A DNA stretch of 64,000 bases, taken from the NCBI GenBank assembly GCA_034509425.1, contig JAVTVJ010000070.1:2604001-2668000 (forward strand), given 5' to 3'. The DNA comes from Eopsaltria australis (Eukaryota > Chordata > Aves > Passeriformes > Petroicidae). Position numbers and translations under genes: made by a program. The notes beneath the pieces are model-generated. The model saw only the letters and a list, made by a program, of their open reading frames with translations, searched no databases and was not told where the DNA came from. Of this stretch, positions 27,701 through 39,700 are shown piece after piece (position 1 is the first letter of the stretch; every line of letters starts with the position of its first letter).

Positions 27701-30700
27701 TGAGCAAATGGAAAATAATTGTTTGAACCTGACCTTTTAGTTTTCAGAAATTTAGAAGTATATGATTCTGGTCCTGTTGCTCTGCACCGAACTTTTTCTT
27801 TTCTAAGGATGCTGATTTGGCAAGAAAGGCTTTCAAACCAGTGGAGAGAGTCCTGTCCTCTACTTCAGAAGAGGATGAGCCTGTGGTTGTCAAATTTTTA
27901 AAAATGAATTGTCGTTACTTCACAGATGGTAAGGTAGGTGGAACCTGATTTTTGGGCATTGTTCGAGACACTCTTTGGATAAGTGAGAGATGAATACTGG
28001 GGAGTCAAATGTGCTTCATGTTTATAAAGAATGTAAAGGTTATGTTGGTTTTATCCATTACTGCGGTGTTTGTTGGTACTGTGATAATATGCTGTATAAT
28101 TTTGTTCTTTTGGTTGTGCGTTGCTAGATACACAAAGAGAACTGCACTTCAGAGTTATGACATGTCATGATTAGTTGTCCAGTTCCATCAAATTGAGCAA
28201 CAGCTTTATAAAACGAGTACATTGCAATCTATTTCATTTATGACTTCAAGATGAATTTTAACTGTTTCTGGAGGAGTATTTCCAAATATGTTCATGTTGC
28301 TTCTGCACGTACTAATGAATGTCATGCAAGCTTAATAAAAGGATAAATATTTCACTATACAATCTTTTCTTTCTGTTTCTTGTAACATACACCAGGACTG
28401 CAATTCTAAATTACAGCAAGTGTTTTAGAAGCAAAGACACAAAGCTTGGGTAGTATTTTAGCCCTTTTCTCAAGGTTGCAAGACACTGTCTTCCTGAACT
28501 GCCTGCTTTCATATATCTGTCCTTGTTGACTCTGGTTTCAGTTAGCTGTCTTTGTGTTTGGGTTTTCAAGTTCCCTGGAATTTATAACACTGGAGATGCT
28601 AATCATTGTGGTTTCAACTTTTTTTTCCCTTAGTCCTGACTTTTATAAGATGGATGTGTTTACACCTACAGTTTCTGGCTTCTTTCTGCATTGAGTGGAT
28701 GTAGACTGTATTTAACAACAGCAATTTTGCAGTCTGCTATTTTGTAGAACGTAATAGAGAACTACTTGACGTCTCGCATGTAAATTAGGGCAGTACTGCC
28801 ACTTTGCTATGTGATGCTTGTTAGGTGCAGAGGATACAGATTGCCAATTTTATGCCTGCAGGACAGAAAAAGTAATTTCTAGTCAGAGGAATCAAAAATG
28901 AGACAGCTTCTTTGCCAGTGTAGCTGAAATCCGTTGTTGCCTTGCTTCCTGAAGTGGCTGGGTGGGAAGTATGGCCTCCTGATGTATTGGCTTCTGGCTT
29001 CTGGGAGAAGCTTCTGCACTTGGCTTTGATTCTGTCATTCAAATACAAACCAAGCTTTCCAGCTGAGTCATACAGGAGAAGCAAATGGGAAATACGAACA
29101 GACTTAGCTTTGTAAAAGAGCAGGCATTCATTTGCTCATTTGCCAGTGCCAAGCCATCAGCTTGATATCTTACTGCTTTAAAAAAAGCCCCACAAACATA
29201 GCTTGTGGTCTTTTACCTGCCTATTTGTGAGCCTTCCTTGGCTTGCCTTGCAGATGACCTTCGATAATTAGTAGTATCTGCAGTGTGGGTCATTCCAGTT
29301 GATCTGTCTCCCGTTTGTCAGATGTCAGGATTTACACACAGCTTCTGAGTTGGTCTGGTGAATTTTGTAGTTCATGTGGAGGAGAGGTTGCAGGAGCAAG
29401 ACAGTGGAAATCTTCTTTTTAAACCTTGAAAAATAGTCAGTTGCCATGGATTGATGCTGAATAATGGCTGATGCAGCAGCCTTTTATCAAATCCGTTGCT
29501 AGAGCACATTTTGAAGAATTAAATTAGTTCTTTGCAGCTGTGCAGAATATGCTTGGACCAATTGTAGGAGCTGTTTCTGGGTTGGGAAGAAGATGTCTCA
29601 TATCAGATCCCTGTATGGAGAAGCTTTTTGTATGTACCTCTGAGAAAGTAGATCAAGGGGACCTCTGATGTAGCTTGGCATAGTAACCTGGATGTTTCCA
29701 TGAGTGAGACTGCATGTAGGTGTGTTGGTTGCATGTACATTCATGGATCAAATGAAGGTGGCTGCATCCAAAATAAAATGCTATGTACTTTTTAAAAAAA
29801 ATAAATCCACTAAGCGGTTTTGTCTCAGATTGGTTAACAATCACATTTTTAGCTTGTAGCAGTCAGCACTGAAAGTTGAATAGTTCAGATGTTCTTCCTT
29901 ATCAGCCAGGAACTTGGATGTTACTAAGAATTTTTCTATTTTCTCTCCTTGCAATATCTGACTTGATGCAATTGGAATGCAGAATATTTCGCTAGCAAAC
30001 ACTGCATGGCACAGTATAAAGAGGCAGGAAGGTGGCTTTTCTTTTTTAGGATAGTACCCTAAAATCCAACACTCAATGATAAGTGTATTCATTACATGTG
30101 ATGTGCTGACTCTTTCTTCTCCTGTTTTAGGGCGTTGTTGGAGGAGTCATGATAGTAACTCCAAACAATATCATGTTTGACCCACATAAGTCTGATCCTC
30201 TGGTAATTGAGAATGGCTGTGAAGAATATGGGCTCATCTGCCCCATGGAGGAGGTTGTCTCAATAGCTCTCTACAATGACATCTCTCACATGAAGATTAA
30301 GGATGCGTTGCCATCGTAAGGAGTGTTCTTCCCTGAACTTACGTTTGCAGATTTTCAGTAAGGGTCATGGAAAAGGAGTGGGGGAAGGGGGCATGGAGGG
30401 GAAGAGTTTTAGTGCAGCAGAGTTCAGTGCCAGCAAAGGAATGATTCACTTGTGTTGTTCTTTAGAACAACAGCTTTCTCTTTAGAAACGCTAAAGTAGC
30501 ATTAAACACAAATGGGTCTCTCATGAATGTGAGAACCAAAGTGCAAAAGAGACCAGTACAAACCAGTAATTAATAAAAGCATTTGTGGTATGCCATGGTT
30601 GGGCTCTTGCACTGACCTGTTTCTAGGGCTATTCCAGTGGATGTGAAGAGGTTTAGATTTGGACCATTATTGTGTTACCAGGACTGTTCTCAGAGGAGTA

Positions 30701-33700
30701 TTTGAAATTCTTGAAGATAACATCACCTTAGCTGCCATCTTCAGGACTTACAGAAACACCAGACTGTGGAATGCTTCTTTCTATCTCAGAACCAGAAATG
30801 CAGTGATAGTTATAATCTCTAGTACATAATGGACTTTCTGGAGTGGGCTACTTTCACTCATGCACAGACGAGGCACTGCTTGTCTGTTTGTTCTAAGCAA
30901 GGTTTTTGTCTTATAGGCAATACCTCTTTGACCAGTGAAATTCATTGAATTCCCTCCCTTTTCTCATTTCAAGAAAAACATTCCAGATACTTGCTACACT
31001 CATTGCTGGAGTGTTTAATAACTTCTTAGTAACGTTTAAGGGATGAGGAACTTATATTCTCATTCTCCTCAGTCTTTTATCAGTAACAAAGAGCTCAAGT
31101 TTTATGCTGATACGTTTATTCAGAATTCCTCATTTTGAAATGTTTTATGATTGTCCTGCTTTAAAAAGAAGTATTTGGAGAAGCCTGCATTCAAACAGTA
31201 TGTTTGAATAATGGAGACAAAAGAAGAAAGCTACTACCTTTGTTGCCTGTTACTGTTCTGCAGTAAACATGTTCAAACAGGATACAGCTTATCTCCGATG
31301 CTGAAAAATACATTTGTACTGACTAGGGAAGCATGGATGGTTGTAGATGTTGACTCATTGTCAGATGTGGGAAATTACAGTATTAATACAATTTGAATTA
31401 AATTCCAGCTGCTAAATACATGTCCTGTGTTATTTTGTTACAGAGATTCTGATGACTTGCACTTTCTTACTACATGTGTAACATTTCTTCACCTACATGG
31501 CATACTCTGCCAAGTGGTTTTCTCATTTTATTTATGTATTATACTTTCAGCATTTTTCTCCATTGTCTTTAAAGTCACTTATTTCCAGTACTGTATGTTT
31601 GTTTTGGAGAAAGTTCTTTTCATTGAGTTTCATGGTTTAAGTTGATGTTTAGTTTTTCTTTTCATTTTTTTCTGTTTCCATTTTGCTTTTAACATCGTAT
31701 GTACATCCATCATTTCCCCTGACAGTGACATACCAAAGGATCTTTGTCCTCTGTACAGGCCAGGAGAATGGGAAGACCTGTCCTCTGAGAAAGATATCAA
31801 TCCTTTCAGCAAATTCAAATCCCTTAGCAAGGAAAAGAGGCAGCAGAATGGGGATGCATCTGTTGCTCTGGGTGCCAAACAGATAAAGCCTTCAGATAAG
31901 GAAAAGTCTGCTGATTTTGAAGTTCTTCAGTCATCGGAGAGTACGGGCTCAATCAAATCAAAGTCTTTGGAATTTCCCAACAACATCACTGCCACTGAGC
32001 ATTTGGAGAAGTTTGATGCAGATTCATGTACCAAGGACCCTTCCAGGGAAAAAAATGCTTCAGATACCAAAACCAAAGAAAAATCACTTCTAGGAGAAGG
32101 AGAGGATGACTTCACTGAGCTGGAAAAGACATCATCTCATATGGATAGAGAGTTGGACAGAAAAATCTCAGTAATGGAAGGCTTGCTGGCTGACCCCAGG
32201 GACTTGGGGAGAACTAAGCAGCAGGTAACCAAACCTACAGAAGTCCAGGAGCACTTGACAGTTGATTCCTTGGAAAAAAAGGACAGTGTTGAACCTAAAG
32301 CTGACTTAGACTTAGAGCTGTGTGAAAAGCAAGATGTTGTTCCAGAAGTAAACAAATGTGTCAGTACCCCAACAGGTAAGGTGGAGACTGAATTGGACAC
32401 TAAGAAAGAGCTAGAGAAAGATAAACTTATTGAATTTTACCTCAATAAAGATGGAAATGGGTCTCAGTCATCTGAAGACTTACACAAGGCTGAAATCCAG
32501 AAAGGTGAAAACAATAAAGCAGTTGGCATAGACCTTACACTTAGCTGTTCAAAGTCCCAAGCTAATGACGTCCATACAGTTAAAAGTATGGAGCTTGGTT
32601 CCTGCTGTGTTGAAAGGAAAGAACCTTCATTAGAAATCAGCTCAGCAGCAGCAGAGGAAAAGGATCTGAAAGAGTCTGTGGACTCTTCATTAGTACCAGC
32701 TGTAGACAAGACCTGTCAAGAAACACAGTTAGACAATCAATCAGAAATCAGACTGTGGCTGCTGCAGAAAATTCAAGTGCCAATTGAAGGTAGGTCTCTG
32801 GTTATCCTTGTTTCCTCTGAGACTTGGACAGCATTATGACGGTAACCTTTGAATTGACAGCCTTCTTTAAATTTTTTCTGTCTGTGATACCTGATCTCTT
32901 CTTTACTCTTTATGTATTTCAATCTTATATTACCTGCTATCTTCAAATTCTCTAAGCTTGTAGTTTGTAGTTTGATAAGTAACTTGTGTGCTCTTTCCAC
33001 ATTCAGTGATCACTGTTTATATAATCTTTATTTCTGTTTGCTGGCTTTAAGAAGGATAGTGAATGTCATCCAGTTTCAGTACTGGCAGGGATACTTCATG
33101 GCCTATGAGTTGTCACTCCATATTGGTAACCACTCATTGAAATCTGTCAATTTTTTTTTCTGATAGTATCCAGAGTAGTAGAGCATTGCTGTGAAGGGGG
33201 TGCTGAAATATTCTTGACACTGTTTGCATGTGTCTGGTGTCTCTCAGGCTATGGAAACCCTTAAAGAAGTGATAAATAGGAATATATGTATAGTGCTACT
33301 GATTGATCACTTTTCTCGTGATTGGTCATTATCAGAAATGATTCAGGCTGTTCCAGGAAAGTACATAAGAGAATGAAATCTCTGTTCAGAGCGTGTGCAC
33401 ACATATTACCATTTCTGTGGCAGCCCAGTGCCTCTAAGCACTAGTCTGTCTTGGAGCATTGATGCTCCTCTCTGGGTAATTTAATGAACTAGTGGACATA
33501 CCCTTGATTCATATAAGGTGGTGAGGGATGATTCAAGTGGAAGTCTTTATTTTAAGAACAGCTGTATTTAAAATGACTTTTTCTTTTTTCATAAGGGTTT
33601 AATCTTGCTGGTGGTATTTGGCTATATTTGTACACCTAAAACAAAGAAGGCTACTTCAAGTGTGATTGAGGCTATAGTTTAATAAGCAGGGTTTTCTGTC

Positions 33701-36700
33701 ACATTAGCAATTTAAGGAGCTTAAACTGCTTTTAGGCTTGGCCCTGCTTTGTGCAGATAAAAAGTGTTTGTATGGCTTAGTGACTGACAGAGTTGAGAAA
33801 CTGATTGAGCTTTTTGTGTGAGTGTGTGTGTGTGTGTGTGTATACAGGATTACCCTTCAGCCTGGATGGGTTTTCTGGACCCTAACATGTCCTCTTTATT
33901 TGCCTGCTTCGTGCTGCAGGCAGCACCCAGCCTGGTCATCTTACCTATTTCTTTACAGGGCTGTTCTGTACATAGCTGTACAGCTGAGAGGGATACAGGC
34001 TGTGACAAAATGTGAATAAATGGCCTCAGTTTAGGATGAATGTGGTTTTACTAAACCAGTTGTGCTGTTGGAGTCAGGTGTAATTCTGTGTATGGTGCCT
34101 CTGAGTATTCCTTTGCACAAAGTTATTAATCTATGTCACCGTGTTTTATCAGCTGCAGGATTTGTACTTTCCTGTAAGCAGAATGTTTCTCTTATGTCTT
34201 GTTCAGATATGCTTCCTTCAAAAGAGGAGAAGAGCAAGACACCTCCAATGTTTCTGTGCATTAAAGTAGGCAAGCCCATGAGGAAGTCCTTTGTGTCTCA
34301 GAGCACGACCATGTCTCAACAGTACAGTAAAAAGATAAAGCAACCAGAGTACTGGTTTGCTGTTCCTCGGGAAAGGTAAGCTGCACTCCTGTTAGCACAA
34401 AAATGTCTGTCTGCTACCTTTTTAAATGTGTAGTGCTTTCTAGAGCTGAATTCTACATTACCTGCATCGTCCAAGGTGTGAAGTGCAGCAGGGATGCTGA
34501 GGGGTGCCCTCATTTCATGGCATGCCAGTGACATAAAGCAGTGTTTGTTGCTGGTCTAATATGGTTCTCAGTGGGAAGGAAAAAGGGCTCAGGTGCCACT
34601 TGAAGACTGAAAGAGGGATATATGTGCAGCTAACATATGATAAAAGAACTGGGAGATGATCAGGGTTTCAGCTGTAGTCTAGGAAGTGAGGGAAAGGGGA
34701 GCAGTGGATGCAGGGGCATAGAATCCACTAAGGTGTCAGTGCTAAAAAACCAGATATTTCACATGAGGAAAGGGCATCGTGTGGGAAAAGGGAGAGACTC
34801 CTAACTAAATAGATGTGAGTATTTGTGTCTCTTGTGCCATTAAAAAATAGTCCCTTTGCAGTAAAATTGAGGAAAATAAATGTTTTCCTGTAGGTATGTA
34901 TAAGTGCATAAATAGTACTCTAGAAAAAGCAAACCAACAAAGTAGAGAAGTGGAGGTCTGTGATTTTCCACTTAAATCACCCAAGAATTTTCACTGGCTG
35001 TGAAGAATCAAATATGTGATCCTTTAATTGACAGAAGGCAGCTAGACCAATTTCTGGTCTGTTGATGAACCAAAATCAGTGATTCTGGTAAATTAGATAC
35101 CAGAAAGGAGGAATCTGAACTTGTGATCCATCTCTGAGGTGTCTCTTTCAGATGCAGTCAATCTTTTAGAAATAATTTTTATTTAATAGTTTAATTTCAA
35201 ATATGTAGCATGTGTGTTGATGTAAGTGTTTATATTTTTGTAGTTTAAAAAGGAGTGTTTCAATTGTCTGTAGTAGTGTGGAAGTTGCTGCCCTGGAACT
35301 CTTCCTGGAGGAAAGGGAGAGGTTTAATCCAGCTGGAATGTGGTCCTTGGGAGAATAGCTGGATAGCTTTTGGGTTGCTTGCTATCTGTGGATCCCAGTT
35401 CTTGGCTTGTCAGGGATTGCAAAAGGGTGGGTTCAGAAAATTCTGGGTTGAAGTTTGAGTAAATATTTCAAGGAGTTGGAGTGATGCTGTGATACGACAC
35501 AAGGTCAGATACTGCTTTGGGGATAGTGTAGCTAACTGAATAAAGCTGCTGAGCTGACTGAGGTCGTCTCTAATCATTGCTCTGTGCAACAGGTAAATCT
35601 ATCAAGCTTCTAACCACAGATTTGGAAAACAGCTTTTCTACTTGTCCTTTTATGAGCAGAAACTTTCAGAATGGTGAGCAGATGTAATCCATGTATAATC
35701 TGAAGTGTTGACAACTGGTTTGTACTTCAGTTTTTATAATGAGAAAAAAGTAACTTCTGCAGTGAGCTGCTGCAGCAGCACCTGGCCATGCTGGCTGACA
35801 GACCAGATCTTTGATGTCAGGGCTGCTGTTTGGGTTTTGATCAAAAGTATTGGTGAATGATGGCTGTAAGATTGGGTCTTTTTGGTGCTATTTATACCTG
35901 CTTTAACACCCCAGAATTGCATGACAGATCAAGTAGAACTTGAAGCAGAAATTAAATGTGAGACCCACTCCTTTGTATTAATGCGTGTCTTTGCCTCTTG
36001 AATGAGACGGTGTTTTCTCCAAGCTCTTGGATGCTTTCCCAAAGCAAAGCACCCTACTTCCTACCTGCTGGGGATATTCTTCCATCACTGTTGTGTAGAA
36101 TATGAAAATAATGTTGCATCTTGAGAGTGCCGTGAATAGTAGGCTGTTTAGGATAGCTTTGCCATGTATTTTAGAAAAAATTTACTAAGTTTATGCAATT
36201 TATATTCATGTGTGAAAATATCATGAATATCACTCTCATCTTTTTGGCCACAAAGCAGCATCAATAAAACAGTTTCTTCAGTCCAGTCAAAGTACCTTGT
36301 GCAGTGTCTTAATGCTTTGTAGTAATTAAAAAAAACCAACTAAAATCAAACAAACTGTCCAAACCTGGAGAGAGATCGTGAAAAAATTGGTCTGCATGTC
36401 TATATTAAGTGTAAGTCAAATTTTCCTCTGATTTGCTTTTCATTACATTTTTTCCATGGTCATGGTGTTTGCTGTTAAAACAGTTTCTGTCATCAGTTGT
36501 GAAAATGGCTCCATTTTCAGCCTGGTCCCATAGCCCACAGCTTCCAGCAGAGCTGCTCTTCCACGTGCAGACTGCTGCTACTTTCCAAGCCCAGTACTTC
36601 TACGTTTATTTTTTGTTGGAAGCCTCTGGAAACTTTATTAGTGCAGAAAGAAGGACTTTTAGGCTGATATGCTTTATAAAGGCACTAAATCTGCTGCCTC

Positions 36701-39700
36701 ATTTGCCTTTTGTGCCTGCTGTAGGTGTTCTCTCTCAGTGCGTGGCTTCCCAGGTGCCGTGTGTGTCCCAACACACGTCGCCCCGTGACCAGCATGATGT
36801 GGCTGAGTTAATCAGTGACTGCGGCACTGCTTTGTGCTGCCTGCTTGGTCACAGCACTGCTCATCTCGGCACACACAGGGGGTGCTGGGCATCTTGAGTT
36901 GCCTTATACACAGATCACTCAGTCTAGAGCAGCTTCTTGCCAAGTTCAGCTGAGCAGAGGGGCACCCATGTTTTTGGACACAAATAGAGATTGACTGTTT
37001 TGCGGGCAAGTTTTGCAATGGGTATAGCTTACAGCATTAGAGGGTAAGTCTGTGTGTGCTCTTACTACGTGACTTTATGTTTAAATGGTATGTAGGTTTC
37101 CCACCCTGGTGGAAATTGAGTAGCAGTAGCTCAGTAACTAGGTCACACATTTCCTCAAGACCTTGCAGAGGAAAATGCCTTGCACTAAGAGATAGTAATG
37201 CAGAATTTCTTTGTTTGTAAATAATAGCATTGACTAGTTCCTCAGTCAAGAAGTAAATTTCTTTACTTTTCCATTGTGTAAATTTTGCAAATATGTTTGG
37301 TTTATAAATGTATAATTTGCACTGAAGTTGATATAAAAGACACTGCACTGAGATCATGCTGCTGAGAGGGAATCCACTCTTTCAAGTTTCTTTCTTGAAA
37401 GCAGATTTTCAAAGATAAAAAGTAAGAGGCGTTGAGCCTTGCTTCTCCTTTTCAGTTTCAGCACCCTGCCCCAATGACTTTTTTGTTTGGTCTGGGGAGT
37501 TGAGTGAGTTTTGGTTTGGTTTTTGTCATGGTTTCTGTGGGGTTTCCTTTTCTAGAGCAAGCTATTGCTTGGTTGTGACTCTTGGTAGTGTGCAACACCC
37601 TGTATTTAACACGGTTGAAGCTGAGACCTGGAAGAATTTGAAGCACAACTGTCTGGAGTCAGTACTTGGATAATGCTTCCATGCACTTACACAGGGCTTT
37701 GCATAAAGGGACAATGATTAAGAGGATCCTGATGCAGAAGGATCATTTTTCCATGCACCTGTTAATGAAATGGAATAGGTAGCATAAAGCATAGATTTAG
37801 AATACTTTTGAATTAGCCTTTTATAAGGACTAGACTCCTGATAATAAGATATCAAACTGTACAGAGGAAATCTATAAAAACCTATTTGTATCTGTAGCTT
37901 AAGGTCTTTTAATGAGGACTCACAGAAGTTCTCTATAAGCTCATAAAAGCATCTGAGGGCTTACAGTACCTCAGCCCTCAAGATTTGTGAAGAATCATCA
38001 TCAGTTAAGCACCTTTATAACAAAGTCATAGGACCCCTCTGAATTAATGTCTTTCTGTAGGCCAGGAGCAGTGGTTGGACTTAGAGCCTTTTGACTATTT
38101 TCCTTCTGGAGTTACTAACCTCAGGTTTCTATAGTTGTCTCTTTCCAAGTACTTTGTTTTATTGATGTTTTTCTGTTAATGCATGATACACTCATAAGCA
38201 TGTGGTCACCAAAATAGCTATTGAGTTCTAGGATAAATTTGCTCACAGCTGTCAAGTTGACTGTAAGAAAGTTCCTCGAGAATTGGTTTTTCAATTTAAA
38301 AAATTGGCTCAAATGTTTTCAGTTTGGTAGCTTGGAAATACCACTATCGCATAGTGTTAGAATTTTATTAGCAGAGCATCGCTTTTCAGAATGACATCAC
38401 CTCTATAATCACCTACTTCTATTTTATGCTGCTGCTTCTTAAATCTGGACTGTCTGGATTTATTTATGAACTGTCCATTGCAGAGCAAAACTTAGTTATG
38501 TACTACTTAAATAAACTGAGCATATACAACTCCATGGGGCCTGACAGGAAGTGTTCTGAGTCTTTTGAGGAAGTTGGTTGATGTTATTACAAAGCTGCTT
38601 TCTATCATCTTTTGAAAGGTTGTGTTCACCAGGAGTGTTCCTTAATAATTGGAAAGACAAGTGCTGCAGCCATTGTCAGAAAAATCGAGGAAGATCTGTG
38701 GGAGCACAGGGTAGTCAGCTTCACCTTGGTCCCTGCGAAGCAAGTCCTTATAGACACCATTCCAAGCACACAGAGGGAAAGAAGTGATCAGGATCAGCTG
38801 TTGTATAGTTACCAAGGGCAAATTGCTTTTCCACTGACCAGATAATTTTTCTGTTTGAGATTGCTAGCTCCTTGAGCAAGGAGAGAGTAAGGAATCATTG
38901 TTTTACATCACATTACTTAGGCTTTCAACACAGTCTTCCATAGTATCCTTGTAGCCAGATTGGCAAGATATGACCTGGACAGGTCGGCTACAGGTGGTTG
39001 TAAAATTGACTGGACCATTGGGCTCAAAGGGTTGGTAGTTGGTCTGAGTGGCAGTGAGGTACAAGTGGTATTCTTGGGGACTGACACTGTTTAATGCCTT
39101 CCTTGGTGACATGGACATTGAGACAGAACTCACCTTTGTGGGGAATGATACAAAATTTTGGGACTGCTCATAATTGGAAGGCAGGGCTACTGTTCAGAGG
39201 GACCTCAACATAATGGGCTGATAGTTCAGAAAAGACAAATGCAAAAGTTGTGCACCTGGGACGGAGCATTCCCTGCAGCAGTAGAGTGGGGACAGGTGGC
39301 CTGGGGAGTAGCTCTGCAGAAAAGGAGGTGGAGGAGTTGAGAGCAAACTCCACATGTCAGTGGTGTGTCCTTGTAGTAACAAAGGCTTTGCTTCTTGCTG
39401 GCTCAAGTATGGAAGAATAGCCAAACAACTTGGGTGGGCATTATTTTCCCTCTTCCTTTCAGACACTTGGTTAAAAAATGGAGGAGGGGGGACAAGACAA
39501 AGAAAACTTAGGATGGCACCAGACCCTTCTCAGATCACATGCTGCATGCTTCGGAGGAAACTGTGATTAGATAAAAGAGAAAAAAACCCAGGAGACTGGC
39601 TGTGCATGGAGAATTTGTAGAATCACTGTTGGAGATTTTCCAACCACAAATGGACAAGAATGTGCAACCTCCTCTAACTTGGAAGGTAGCTCTGCTGTAA

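Noticed and set aside
36433..36897. 154-residue plus-strand ORF in an NCOA7 intron
   Set aside because: It is rich in Phe, Leu and Cys with no family pattern, and no neighbouring exon or promoter signals support it.
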